This document shows positions 34,874 through 43,830 of a DNA stretch of 64,000 nucleotides, one piece after another; the first letter of the stretch is position 1; every line of letters begins with the position of its first letter. Location of the stretch: positions 186,001 through 250,000 of the forward strand of contig JACJYN010000009.1 in the NCBI GenBank assembly GCA_020636095.1, given 5' to 3'. Source of the DNA: Lewinellaceae bacterium. Lineage in GTDB: Bacteria; Bacteroidota; Bacteroidia; Chitinophagales; Saprospiraceae. Under the pieces are notes generated by a model. The model worked only from the letters and a program-made list of their open reading frames with translations, was not told where the DNA came from and did no database searches. A program made the position numbers and the translations under genes.

Positions 34874-35290
34874 CTAAATATCAAAAATCAGTAAGGTCTC
34901 CCAATGTCCATCTGCATTTTGCTGAACATCGGCCTCGTGGTAAGTCACGGCTTTAATGTCTTCCTCAAAGCCATTAGCGGGGCGGCCGCCGATGCTGGCG
35001 CGCAAATGATTGGAACCCATCTCCTGGAAAATGAGCTCGCAGAAAACGGCTTTGTGCTCATGGGCCAGCGTGAGTACATCCGATAAGAAATCGATCAGCA
35101 AAGTGGTATTGTCTACCGAGTTGAGTTCAATGGATTGGTTGATGACGCAAGGGCAGGGCTTCTGGCAGGCGCCGGGCCTGATGATCTGGTTCATCGCTTC
35201 GAAGCCTGCCTGGAAGAGTTCCTCCCGGCTGTCTGCCCTAAGGTGAAGCCTGATATCTGCGGTATGTGAAAGGTGTTCTATGGTATACAT
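34874..35290 (-). CDS. Archease
   Basis: Archease speeds guanylylation of the RNA ligase RtcB and lets it turn over repeatedly. The 138-aa length is typical. The metal-binding acidic residues are visible in HTADIRLHL near the N-terminus, in LLIDFLSDVLTLA in the middle, and in the C-terminal LLIFDI, matching the family pattern of Asp residues at the start and end of the protein. It lies upstream of rtcB on the same strand, separated by about 450 bp that contain a palindromic element and the 15-bp array, so the two genes may have been split by insertion. Confidence 0.9.
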   Translation of the reverse strand: MYTIEHLSHTADIRLHLRADSREELFQAGFEAMNQIIRPGACQKPCPCVINQSIELNSVDNTTLLIDFLSDVLTLAHEHKAVFCELIFQEMGSNHLRASIGGRPANGFEEDIKAVTYHEADVQQNADGHWETLLIFDI

Positions 35291-35388
35291 CGTAAAATTA
35301 GGTGGAATGATGGATTCGACTTATCCTGCGCCAAAGATAGCGGCTGCTCCGCAAAGCCCCAATTGGAGCAATGAAGTGGATTCATGTT

Positions 35389-36195
35389 TCAAACTTCCAA
35401 CTTCTGCCGGACATACCCATCATAATAGATGCGTGAGTTCGGCGGAACGCTCTTGGTCAGCCACACGCTACCGCCAATGATACTGTCGTGGCCGATAATG
35501 GTCCCTCCCCCCAGGATGGTGGCGCCGGCATAGATCACTACCCGGTCTTCAATAGTGGGGTGGCGTTTGGTTTGGGCCATTTCTTTGGCGACGCTGAGAG
35601 CGCCCAGGGTGACGCCCTGGTAGAGCTTCACATCGTTGCCGATTTCTACCGTTTCTCCAATAACAATACCCGTGCCGTGGTCCATGCAGAAACTTTCCCC
35701 GATCCGGGCCCCGGGGTGAATGTCAATACCCGTAAGGCTATGTACATGCTCAGAGAGGATGCGGGGGATAAGCGGAACGCCGAGGCGGTGAAATTCATGG
35801 GCCAGGCGGTAAACGGCAGTAGCTTTAAAGCCCGGATAAGTACGGATTACTTCGGTTTTGCTCACAGCGGCGGGGTCGCCACGCAGCAGGGCCTCGGCGT
35901 CGGCATGAAGCAACTGGTGAAGAGTGGGCAGCTTATCGAGAAACGATTGTTCCAGTTCTTCGGCTGATACCGGCAGCATTTCTTCCATGGTTTCCAGGAT
36001 TGAGAACAACTCCAGCTTCAGTTGCCGGTAGTGCTGATCCAACTCGCGGCGGCTACTGTACCGGCGGTTGGCCAGTTCGGGGAACAGGGCCATGAGCAGG
36101 CCTTCCAGCCAGCTGCATACTGCAGATGGGGAGGGAATGCGCTGGGCATTCTGGTGGGAGGCATAGAGTTTGTCGACGAACTGCTTCTCATCCAT
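35389..36195 (-). CDS. cysE: Serine O-acetyltransferase
   Basis: CysE acetylates serine with acetyl-CoA to give O-acetylserine for cysteine synthesis. The 268-aa protein has a helical N-terminal domain (about 1-140) and a left-handed beta-helix of hexapeptide repeats: DIHPGARIGESFCMDHGTGIVIGETVEIGNDVKLYQGVTLGA, cut by a loop rich in KRHPTIED, then GATILGGGTIIGHDSIIGGSVWLTKSVP. The catalytic His is in MDHGTG. The N-terminal half is longer and less conserved than in E. coli CysE, as in the SatA/EpsC-like group. CysM is encoded about 3.3 kb away on the same strand. Confidence 0.9.
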   Translation of the reverse strand: MDEKQFVDKLYASHQNAQRIPSPSAVCSWLEGLLMALFPELANRRYSSRRELDQHYRQLKLELFSILETMEEMLPVSAEELEQSFLDKLPTLHQLLHADAEALLRGDPAAVSKTEVIRTYPGFKATAVYRLAHEFHRLGVPLIPRILSEHVHSLTGIDIHPGARIGESFCMDHGTGIVIGETVEIGNDVKLYQGVTLGALSVAKEMAQTKRHPTIEDRVVIYAGATILGGGTIIGHDSIIGGSVWLTKSVPPNSRIYYDGYVRQKLEV

Positions 36196-36295
36196 ATTGT
36201 TGAGCTTGCATTTTGTGGTAAAGCTACTTTTAAGTAAAGCGGAAGGAAGGAAAAAAGTTGCACGGGTAGCAGGCTTTTGCCACTCGATGGGGCTT

Positions 36296-36982
36296 TTACT
36301 GGAGCCCTTCTAGCAGATTCCCGATCTTACCTTGTAATGATTTTCTGATCTGCAGCTGCATATCCGGATACGCTTCTTTGGCGTAGGTGCGGACGAATAG
36401 GCCCCCCTGCAAATAACTGATGGCATCGCAGGTATTGGTAAGGGTTTCCATGATGTGGGAGGAGAGCAGGATATAACGCCCCTGGCTGCGCAGGTGGTTT
36501 AGCACCTGATAAAGAACCTCGCTGCTTTCCAGGTCTATGCCGTTGAACGGTTCATCCAGGATGAGCACCCTTCGGCCGGTTGCCAGCGCTCCCATCAGCG
36601 CCAGTTTTTGTTTCATACCGGAAGAATAGGTGTCGGAAAGCTGGCTAAGGGGGAGTTGGAAGAGCTTATTCCATCCGTCGATGTCAAACCCGCGATTAGA
36701 AACGGCACACAGCCGCAGGTGCTCCTTTCCGGTGAGCATGGGGTAGAAGAAACTTTCCGTCTCCAGGTAGGCGATGTCGGATCGTTGCACAGGCAGGCCC
36801 TCCAGCGTGCAATCGCCAGCCAGGCGGTTTACCCTGCCGTAGATTGCTTCGAAGAAGGTCGTCTTGCCTGCGCCGTTCATCCCCAGGACGCCATGGATGT
36901 CACCGGGCCGGACTTCCAGGGAAGCTCCCTTCAATACCTGATGATCGCCGTAGGAAACACTGAGATTATAGATGCTTAGCAT
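36296..36982 (-). CDS. ABC transporter ATP-binding protein
   Basis: A 228-aa ATPase subunit with Walker A GMNGAGKTTFFEAI, a divergent signature LSDTYSSGMKQKLALMGAL, Walker B RRVLILDEPFNGIDLE and the H-loop LLSSHIMETL. The start at 36982 (MLSIYNLSVSYGDHQVL) is the normal beginning; a longer in-frame start reaching 37207 runs through a repeat element and is rejected. The adjoining gene on the same strand (37296-38240) encodes a polytopic membrane protein that looks like its permease, so the pair would be a two-component exporter of the Gld/CcmA type. The substrate is unknown. Confidence 0.88.
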   Translation of the reverse strand: MLSIYNLSVSYGDHQVLKGASLEVRPGDIHGVLGMNGAGKTTFFEAIYGRVNRLAGDCTLEGLPVQRSDIAYLETESFFYPMLTGKEHLRLCAVSNRGFDIDGWNKLFQLPLSQLSDTYSSGMKQKLALMGALATGRRVLILDEPFNGIDLESSEVLYQVLNHLRSQGRYILLSSHIMETLTNTCDAISYLQGGLFVRTYAKEAYPDMQLQIRKSLQGKIGNLLEGLQ

Positions 36983-37067
36983 GGGGGTATTTGGATAATG
37001 TTGAATAGTTAAAAGTGTTAAATTATTGAATGGCTTCCGGGACTGCAGGCTGACAAGTTTCCAACCG

Positions 37068-37223
37068 GGTAATCCGTCTAAGGTTGGACAAACTGGCTGT
37101 TCTTCGTTTTCAGTTAATTGTTGTGAGTTGTGCCAGCCTGTTGGCCGCCAACGAACTGCGGTACGGCGCAATGAGCAACCGGCAACTAACAACAGACAAC
37201 TGTCCAACGCTAGAAGGGTAGCC
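37068..37223. repeat. Inverted-repeat element of the GTTGGACA family, copy 2
   Basis: The left arm (37068-37090, ending CGTCTAAGGTTGGACA) and right arm (37201-37223) are imperfect inverted repeats and match the arms of the 21748-21860 element. The interior has microrepeats such as CAACTAACAACAGACAACTG. It lies in the 313-bp gap between the ABC ATPase and its putative permease. Confidence 0.5.
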
Positions 37224-37295
37224 TTCCAACCCTATAATCATATAGCTTTCGCCCAGCCCACACAAAGCCAACCCTCCTTTCAAGCTCCACCAAAG

Positions 37296-38240
37296 CTAAC
37301 CATATATCAATACAACCCTTTTCTTCGCTTTCCGAAAAAGCACTATAAGATACACCAAACAAGCCGGCGCAAAGAAAGGAATGATAAGCCCCAAAGCGAA
37401 CAGGCCTGCCGTCAGGCTGTTGTGCACCTTCCGGCGGCCTGGAAAGTAATGAGCGTATTTATACAAAATGGCAAAGGCCAGGTACAGCAATCCAATTAGC
37501 AGGGCCAGTAGCATGAGGTACCATACTTCTGGTGAGAAAATAAAAAATACAACTGCCAGCGGCAGTATCGCTATTATTAAAAGAGCCGCATGCAGGCCAA
37601 GTTTACGCCACAGGCCACGAGGCTGGAAAAAGAATGGCTCCATAAGTTCTTTGGGTTCACAATGATCAAAAACGCCGGGCAACAGGCTGGTGATAAGAAC
37701 CACGGATAGTAGAGGAGCGCCGGTATAGGAGCCGAACGCCAACCCCGGCAGGTAAAATAGCCCGAACAACCATCCGTAACGCCGCATCGCGGAATGCCAC
37801 TCGAAAGCCAGGTAAGGGAGGAATATCAGAGGCCGGGCCTGCCCACTGCCGGTGCGGTGCTTCCACTGGGGCAGGAAAGCAATTACCAATGCCCCGCTTA
37901 GGGTGAGCGCCAGGGCTGCGTAATGCTCAAAAAGCAAAGCCACCGGCAAGGCTAGCACTAGCGAAAGCAGCCCATATTCTGCAAGTAAAACCAATCGTAA
38001 AGGAAAGCCCTGCTTTTCAAGAAAAAACAGGTCGCGGCGGTTGAAGTGGATCAGGAGGGGAAGGGCCAATACCAGCGTGGCGACTGTCTCCGTGGATTGC
38101 TTGCCTAGGGTAGACAGGGTGCTTAAGTAGAAAACTGTGGCCAGCGGCAGCCCCAGTATCCAGAGTGCACCTACACTTTTTACAGACCGCCATGCTTGCC
38201 GCAGGCGAATTTCCAGGATTAATCCAACGGGCCTTAGCAT
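37296..38240 (-). CDS. Putative ABC exporter membrane protein
   Basis: A 314-aa hydrophobic protein with about nine to ten predicted membrane segments, for example LWILGLPLATVFYLSTL, VLLAEYGLLSLVLALPVALLF, LLSVVLITSLLPGVF and LLIIAILPLAVVFFIF. No motif identifies a substrate. Position 5' of the ATP-binding gene on the same strand suggests it is the membrane component of that transporter. I chose ATG 38240 (MLRPVGLILEIRLRQ); the ATG at 38285 would add 15 residues. A repeat element now separates it from the ATPase gene. Confidence 0.7.
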   Translation of the reverse strand: MLRPVGLILEIRLRQAWRSVKSVGALWILGLPLATVFYLSTLSTLGKQSTETVATLVLALPLLIHFNRRDLFFLEKQGFPLRLVLLAEYGLLSLVLALPVALLFEHYAALALTLSGALVIAFLPQWKHRTGSGQARPLIFLPYLAFEWHSAMRRYGWLFGLFYLPGLAFGSYTGAPLLSVVLITSLLPGVFDHCEPKELMEPFFFQPRGLWRKLGLHAALLIIAILPLAVVFFIFSPEVWYLMLLALLIGLLYLAFAILYKYAHYFPGRRKVHNSLTAGLFALGLIIPFFAPACLVYLIVLFRKAKKRVVLIYG

Positions 38241-38356
38241 AGGTAAATATAATAGTTTCCTGCCGATATGGGCAAATCCGTCCATTGGCTTCCCTTTTCA
38301 AAATGAATTATTTTATCTTTCTTCCAAACATGCTCTAACGAAAACAAAAAACTACA

Positions 38357-39529
38357 ATGGATTTTCAACTATCTAAGGAACAAAAAAAACGGGTGGCTCA
38401 GGCGCGGGAATTTGCTTTGGCGGAGATTGCTCCCTATGCCGCTCAATGGGATCAGGAAGAGCACATCCCTCGAAAGCAGATTCAAAAGTATGCCGATGCC
38501 GGATACTTTGGGATGGCCTTCCCCATCCAATACGGAGGAAGAGGCCTTTCGGCACTGGACGCCGTTTTGGCCATTGAAGAGATAGCCAGGCATTGCGCGA
38601 TTAGCGGGCGGCTCATCGTCGACCACAATTTCGGGGCGGCCATCACCATCCTTCAATTCGGTACGGAAGAACAACGGCGCCGGGTATTGCCCACTATATG
38701 CAGCGGTGAAACCCTGATGAGTATTGGTATGACCGAGCCGAACGCGGGTTCCGCCCTGACCGAATTAACCACTTCGGCCATCGAAGATGGAGGCGATTAC
38801 ATTATCAATGGAACCAAACACTGGATCACAGGCGCCGGAGAACGGGAATACACCTTGCTGTATGCCCGCTTCAATAATGTTTCCGGCCCCAAGGGCATAG
38901 GAGCTATCCTGATACATCGGGATATGCCCGGTTTCGAATACGCCGGGCGGATTCCTTCTCTTGGTGTCCGGGGCGTTCAGGAGGGAATCCTGAAATTTAA
39001 TCATATGCGCGTACCCAAAAACAACCTGGTGGTGCCTGCCGGCTCCGCCTTTGGCAATTTGATGTCTGCCTACAATGGACAGCGGGTGGGTGCTTCCGCC
39101 GTGGCACTGGGCATTGCTCAGGGCGCCTTTGATTTTGCCAGAGATTATGCCGGTCAACGGGAGCAATTTGGGCATCGGGTAACCGATTTTCAGGCTATTC
39201 AATTCAAACTGGCAGATATGGCTATTGGCCTGGATGCGGCCCGGTACCTCATCTATCGGGCGGCGGCGAATGCGGACAGTGCCATCACCGATCGATATGA
39301 ATCGAGCGTGGCCAAAGTCTTCGCCTCCGAAATGGCTATTCGCGTTACCAGCGAAGCGATACAACTGTGCGGCGCCCAGGGGTATAGCCGGCGCCTGCCC
39401 CTGGAGCGCATGTTCAGGGACGCCCGGTGTTTTACCCTCGCCGGGGGTACGGCTGAAATGCAGCGGATTGGGATCGCGGTAAGCATTCTGGGCCGGACGA
39501 TTCCTCAAAATAGAGGACAGAAATTTTAG
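38357..39529 (+). CDS. Acyl-CoA dehydrogenase family protein
   Basis: A 390-aa flavoenzyme of the acyl-CoA dehydrogenase fold. The N-terminal helical domain starts MDFQLSKEQKKRVAQ, the FAD/substrate segment is GMTEPNAGSALTELTT, followed by INGTKHWITGAG, and the C-terminal helical domain carries YAGQREQFGHRVTDFQAIQFKLADMA and CGAQGYSRRLPLERMFRDAR. The usual catalytic-base position reads RCFTLAGGTAEMQRIGIA: where short-chain enzymes have E in IYEGTSEI, this one has A in LAGGTAEM, so activity on a standard CoA ester is uncertain. It could act on a carrier-bound substrate. No fatty-acid cluster is adjacent; it stands alone. Confidence 0.88.
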   Translation: MDFQLSKEQKKRVAQAREFALAEIAPYAAQWDQEEHIPRKQIQKYADAGYFGMAFPIQYGGRGLSALDAVLAIEEIARHCAISGRLIVDHNFGAAITILQFGTEEQRRRVLPTICSGETLMSIGMTEPNAGSALTELTTSAIEDGGDYIINGTKHWITGAGEREYTLLYARFNNVSGPKGIGAILIHRDMPGFEYAGRIPSLGVRGVQEGILKFNHMRVPKNNLVVPAGSAFGNLMSAYNGQRVGASAVALGIAQGAFDFARDYAGQREQFGHRVTDFQAIQFKLADMAIGLDAARYLIYRAAANADSAITDRYESSVAKVFASEMAIRVTSEAIQLCGAQGYSRRLPLERMFRDARCFTLAGGTAEMQRIGIAVSILGRTIPQNRGQKF

Positions 39530-39582
39530 AGCAGTTGCGCCAGGTAGTAGATTTTTATACATTCGTTCTAAATTGTTCTGCT

Positions 39583-39738
39583 GTGAAAAAAGACAATTCA
39601 ATAGCCATCATCGGCGGAGGCATCGGCGGGCTTACTACCGGCATCGCGCTCCACCGGCAGGGGTTCCGCCCTGCCATTATCTTTCTAAATAAGCCACTAA
39701 ACATAGTGAACTTAAGGGAGGCCTCCCTGAAACCTTGA
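39583..39738 (+). pseudogene. N-terminal fragment of an FAD-dependent monooxygenase
   Basis: Only about 50 codons remain: after a GTG start the sequence SIAIIGGGIGGLTTGIALHRQGF is the classical first FAD-binding motif of PHBH-type monooxygenases, then homology is lost and a stop follows at 39736. A full-length enzyme would be about 370-400 aa, so nearly all of it was deleted. The fragment lies directly upstream of the glycine-betaine-type transporter operon and may mark the scar of that cluster's insertion. Confidence 0.65.
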
Positions 39739-39829
39739 ACGGAAGAACAAACTTTATCAATAACAAAACTGGATTAGTATGACACGGAAATTTTACAAAC
39801 CTCTGCTTTTAGCAATATAACCATTCCAT

Positions 39830-40798
39830 ATGATCGAAGCCAGGCAGCTCACCAGGCGCTACGGCAGTTTTACGGCAGTAGACGGCGTATCCTTCCAACT
39901 AGGCAAAGGACAGGCTCTGGCGCTGATCGGCCCCAGCGGATGTGGCAAAACCACCACCCTCAAGATGGTCAACCGGCTGATCCGCCCCACGGAGGGCTCC
40001 GTGTGGGTAGGCGGTATGGATGTAGCGGGCCAACCTCTGGAGGAATTGCGCCGGCGAATGGGGTATGTCATCCAGGATACCGGACTGTTTCCGCACTACA
40101 CCGTGGAAGAGAATATCGGTGTAGTCCCCAAGTTGCTGCGTTGGCCGGCCGGCAAGATACGCAGTAGGGTAGGGGCGTTGCTGGAACAACTGGGCCTGCC
40201 GCCCGGCCAGTTTCTGGATAAGTATCCTCACCAGCTCAGCGGGGGGCAGCAGCAGCGCATCGGCATTGCCCGCGCCCTGGCCGCCGAGCCGCCCATCATT
40301 CTGATGGACGAGCCTTTCGGCGCACTCGACCCGCTCACCCGGCAGCAGGCGCGCCGGGATTTTCGCGAGATAGAGGCACTGAAGAATAAAACGATCATCC
40401 TGGTGACCCATGATATCGAGGAGGCCTTCGAGATGGCCAACCTCATCGGGCTGATGAAGGACGGGCGGCTACAGCAACTCGGCCCGCCAAGGCAGTTGCT
40501 GTTGGAGCCCGCCAATGATTTCGTTCGGGAATTTCTGGCGGAAAAGGCCAGCCAGCTGGAGTTACAATCCGTCACCCTCGCCGGCGTCTTTCCCCAATTA
40601 ATCAGGGAAGCACCCACCTTGGGCCCTGTTCTGGAACTCCCCTCAAACACCCCCTTGCTTTATGCCATCCACCGCCTGGGGAAAGAAGGTGAACGCTATG
40701 CTCACGGGGTAACCCAGTTGGCAGGAGAGCGCCGTTATTTTCATTTAGATGAACTTTTTCAAGCCTACAAACAAACCCTTTCGCAATGGAACAACTGA
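39830..40798 (+). CDS. Osmoprotectant (glycine betaine/choline-type) ABC transporter ATP-binding protein
   Basis: A 322-aa ATPase of the OpuA/ProV family: Walker A IGPSGCGKTTTLKMVNRLI, Q-loop YVIQDTGLFPHYTVEENI, signature HQLSGGQQQRIGIARAL, Walker B IILMDEPFGALDPLTR, and H-loop ILVTHDIEEAF. The C-terminal part lacks an evident CBS pair, unlike ProV or OpuCA; it is shorter and may be a remnant of one. It overlaps the following permease gene by 13 bp, so the two are translationally coupled. Together they should import compatible solutes such as glycine betaine, choline or carnitine. Confidence 0.9.
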   Translation: MIEARQLTRRYGSFTAVDGVSFQLGKGQALALIGPSGCGKTTTLKMVNRLIRPTEGSVWVGGMDVAGQPLEELRRRMGYVIQDTGLFPHYTVEENIGVVPKLLRWPAGKIRSRVGALLEQLGLPPGQFLDKYPHQLSGGQQQRIGIARALAAEPPIILMDEPFGALDPLTRQQARRDFREIEALKNKTIILVTHDIEEAFEMANLIGLMKDGRLQQLGPPRQLLLEPANDFVREFLAEKASQLELQSVTLAGVFPQLIREAPTLGPVLELPSNTPLLYAIHRLGKEGERYAHGVTQLAGERRYFHLDELFQAYKQTLSQWNN

Positions 40799-42339
40799 AC
40801 CTGCTTGGGCAATTCATAGCCGACAACCGGGCGAAGCTGCTGGAGCAGGTGCTGGAGCACATCGGCCTTACTTTTATCTCGCTGCTGTTGGCAGCTTTGG
40901 TTGCGGTGCCCTTAGGAATCTTTATTACCCGTCGTCAGAAGCTGGCGGGCAGCTTCCTGGGGATAGCCGGTATCCTGCAGACGGTGCCCAGCATCGCGCT
41001 GCTCGGGTTCCTGATCCCCATCCTGGGCATTGGGGTTAAACCAGCCATTGTAGCCCTTTTCTTTTACGCTCTGTTGCCCATCCTGCGCAATACCTATACC
41101 GGCATACAAGGAGTAGACTCATCAGTTAAGGAGGCAGCGTTGGGCATCGGCCTGTCGAAGGGACAACTACTACGGCAGGTAGAGCTGCCTCTGGCCCTTC
41201 CGGTGATCTTTGCCGGCCTGCGCACCGCCACAGTCATCAACGTAGGCGTAGCCACCCTTGCGGCTTACATTGGCGCAGGTGGCTTAGGGGAGTTTATTTT
41301 TGGCGGTATTGCTCTCAACAACAGTACCATGATATTGGCCGGCGCCCTGCCGGCGGCCGGGCTGGCCATTCTGTTCGATCAACTGCTGGCCTTGTTGCAG
41401 CGGGGCAAGGTGGGTAAGCTGAGAGGGAAAGCTCCTGTACTCCTGATCGGGGCGGCGTTCCTGTCTTCCGCTTACTTCTGGCCGCAGGCCTATGCTCCGG
41501 GCTGGAAAGCGGGCTTTGCTCCTGAGTTTATGGGCAGGAAAGACGGGTATAACAACCTGGTGCAAACTTACGGGCTGGAATTCAACACCACCATCCTCAA
41601 CAACTCGCTGATGTACTCCGCTGTGAAAGAAAAAGAGGTGGATGTGATCAGTGGCTACTCCACCGATGGCCGGATTAAGGCCTACGAGCTGGCCATCCTG
41701 GAGGATGACCGCCATGCTTTTCCTCCTTATTTCTGCGCGCCATTACTGCGCAAAGGGCTGGCCGGGGAGCACCCGGAGCTCTTGGAAACGCTGAATCTAC
41801 TGGCTGGGAGGATCAGTGACTCTACCATGACCTTGCTCAATTACCGGGTGGATTTTGAAAAAGAAAGCCCGGAGGAGGTAGCCCGCAACTATCTGGAATC
41901 CCTGAGCTTGTGGCGGCCCGACCGGGCGCAGGGCGGCGAAACCCTTACCATTGGTTCCAAGATCTTCACCGAGCAGTACATCCTGGTGGAACTTTTCGGA
42001 CAACTTATCAACGGCTATACCGATCTGGATACCGACGTTCGCCCCGGCCTGGGCGGCACCAAGATCTGTTTTGATGCCCTGTTGGCCGGAGAGATCGGCC
42101 TGTACCCGGAATACACCGGTACCGGCCTGCAGGTATTGCTGGATACGCCCGATAGCGTTATCCAGCAGATCATTACCGATGCCGATGCGGTCTACGATTA
42201 CGTCAAAGTGCAGTTCCGGGAGCAGTATGGCATCGACTGGCTGCAACCTCTGGGCTTCAACAATACCTATGCTTTAATGATCCGCGAAGAGATGGGCAGG
42301 CAAATGGGGCTGAAGAAGGTAAGTGGCCTGGTGCGGTGA
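40786..42339 (+). CDS. Osmoprotectant ABC permease fused to a circularly permuted substrate-binding domain
   Basis: A 517-aa fusion. Residues about 25-205 are a ProW/OpuCB-type permease with six segments and the EAA loop (EAALGIGLSKGQLLRQVELPLALP). After a further hydrophobic segment (about 215-232) comes a substrate-binding domain whose halves are swapped. Residues about 245-375 hold what is normally the second half (EFMGRKDGYNNLVQTYG, YSTDGRIKAYELAILEDD, FPPYF). Residues 386-517 hold the normal first half (TLTIGSKIFTEQYILVELF, GLYPEYTGTGLQV, GFNNTYAL). The join between the normal end and start (about residue 376-386) is a short linker. Domain-swapped order has precedent among glycine-betaine binding proteins, but I cannot place this one. 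Confidence 0.85.
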   Translation: MEQLNLLGQFIADNRAKLLEQVLEHIGLTFISLLLAALVAVPLGIFITRRQKLAGSFLGIAGILQTVPSIALLGFLIPILGIGVKPAIVALFFYALLPILRNTYTGIQGVDSSVKEAALGIGLSKGQLLRQVELPLALPVIFAGLRTATVINVGVATLAAYIGAGGLGEFIFGGIALNNSTMILAGALPAAGLAILFDQLLALLQRGKVGKLRGKAPVLLIGAAFLSSAYFWPQAYAPGWKAGFAPEFMGRKDGYNNLVQTYGLEFNTTILNNSLMYSAVKEKEVDVISGYSTDGRIKAYELAILEDDRHAFPPYFCAPLLRKGLAGEHPELLETLNLLAGRISDSTMTLLNYRVDFEKESPEEVARNYLESLSLWRPDRAQGGETLTIGSKIFTEQYILVELFGQLINGYTDLDTDVRPGLGGTKICFDALLAGEIGLYPEYTGTGLQVLLDTPDSVIQQIITDADAVYDYVKVQFREQYGIDWLQPLGFNNTYALMIREEMGRQMGLKKVSGLVR

Positions 42340-42508
42340 GTTTTTGACTCCGCTCCCACATTTACGGGCGTGTTTGGATTTCGGTGTTCGCCATTCGCAA
42401 ATCACTGAAAATCAGGAGGCGTTTTTTTTAAGACACACTTAATTCCCGAACATTTACACACTTCCATATTTACCCACTCCCACTTTCTCACTTTCTCACC
42501 CCAAACCT

Positions 42509-42516
42509 TATCTTTG
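42509..42516 (+). promoter_or_regulatory. Probable -7 element of the LolC/E-like gene
   Basis: TATCTTTG matches TAnnTTTG and lies 6 bp before the ATG at 42523, so a very short leader is implied. No good TTTG sits 19-21 bp upstream. Confidence 0.35.
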
Positions 42517-42522
42517 CGCCAC

Positions 42523-43830
42523 ATGAATTTCGAACTCTTCATAGCAAGGCGGGTAGCCGCTTCGGGCCAGCAATCCTTTTCGCGGCTCATCCTGCGGATA
42601 GCAGTGGCGGCGGTGGCCCTCAGTGTAGCGGTCATGATCTGCTCCAACGCACTGATCGCCGGCTTCAAGAAGGAGATCAGCACCAAGATTTTCGGTTTCT
42701 GGGGGCACATTCACATCACCGATACAGATATCAACCGCTCCCTGCTGGAGGCTTACCCGATCAGTAAGGATCAACCCTTTTATCCTGCGCTGGACACTGT
42801 CCGCCGCCTGGAATACATCGCGGAGGAAGAATGGTTGGGCCGGCGGGTGGAGCGAAGGAAAACCACGCAAGGAGGCATTCGGCACATTCAGGTCTTTGCC
42901 ATCAAACCGGGTATTATTGAAGCCGGGAAAAAGAAAGACAAAGAGATTGAAGGCATTATCCTGAAGGGAGTAGGGGAGGATTTCGACTGGGCTTTTATGC
43001 AGCAGTACATCAAACGGGGACGGGCTATTGCTCTGCCCGATTCTGCCATGTCGGATGAGATTCTTATCTCCGATCAGACGGCGGCGCGCCTGCAGGTGGA
43101 TACCGGCGATACCTTCATCATCCATTTTGTGGAGAAAGGAGAACAACTGAAGCGCCGGTTTAAAGTGAGTGGTGTCTACCGTACCGGCCTGGAGGAATAC
43201 GACCGCAAGTTTGCACTGGTTGACATCCGGCAGATTCAGCGGCTGCTGGGATGGGAGGAGAATCAGGTAAGCGGCTTCGAAGTATTTATCGACGACCTCG
43301 ATGACCTCGTGCCCATTACCGAATACATTTACTTTGAGGAACTGCCGCCCGACCTGTACGCAGAAACCATTCGGGAAAAATTGCCTGAGATATTCGACTG
43401 GCTCGACCTGCAGGACATTAATGAGGCCGTCATCCTTTCGCTGATGATCATTGTCGCTATTATCAATATGGTTACCGCCTTGATGATCCTCATCTTGGAA
43501 CGCACCAATATGATCGGCATCCTCAAAGCCCTGGGCAATTCCAACTGGGGCATCCGAAAAATATTCCTTTACTACGCGGGCTACATTATTGTACTGGGGC
43601 TCTTTTGGGGCAACCTCATCGGTATCGGCCTGTGTTTATTGCAGGACCGCTTTGAGTTTATCACCTTGTCGGAGGAAAACTACTACCTTAGCACTGCCCC
43701 CATCGACCTCAATTTTTGGCCGATCCTGCTGCTCAACCTGGGTACGCTGGCCATTACGCTTTTCTTCCTCATCATTCCTTCTTACCTTGTAACCAGTATC
43801 AGCCCGGTGAAGGCGATCCGGTTCAAGTAA
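42523..43830 (+). CDS. FtsX/LolC-LolE-like ABC transporter permease
   Basis: A 435-aa membrane protein with one N-terminal helix (LILRIAVAAVALSVAVMICSNAL), a large periplasmic domain (about 50-270) and three C-terminal helices (AVILSLMIIVAIINMVTALMILIL; FLYYAGYIIVLGLFWGNLIGIGLC; ILLLNLGTLAITLFFLIIP), the MacB/FtsX topology. ERTNMIGILKALGNSNWGIRKIF is the FtsX cytoplasmic coupling segment. In Gram-negatives, this architecture serves lipoprotein release (LolC/E), but the partner ATPase is not nearby, so the substrate is open. The TAA stop sits exactly at the left end of the 322-bp element. The next gene begins 12 bp after the element, so the two genes were probably only about 9 bp apart before insertion. 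Confidence 0.85.
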   Translation: MNFELFIARRVAASGQQSFSRLILRIAVAAVALSVAVMICSNALIAGFKKEISTKIFGFWGHIHITDTDINRSLLEAYPISKDQPFYPALDTVRRLEYIAEEEWLGRRVERRKTTQGGIRHIQVFAIKPGIIEAGKKKDKEIEGIILKGVGEDFDWAFMQQYIKRGRAIALPDSAMSDEILISDQTAARLQVDTGDTFIIHFVEKGEQLKRRFKVSGVYRTGLEEYDRKFALVDIRQIQRLLGWEENQVSGFEVFIDDLDDLVPITEYIYFEELPPDLYAETIREKLPEIFDWLDLQDINEAVILSLMIIVAIINMVTALMILILERTNMIGILKALGNSNWGIRKIFLYYAGYIIVLGLFWGNLIGIGLCLLQDRFEFITLSEENYYLSTAPIDLNFWPILLLNLGTLAITLFFLIIPSYLVTSISPVKAIRFK

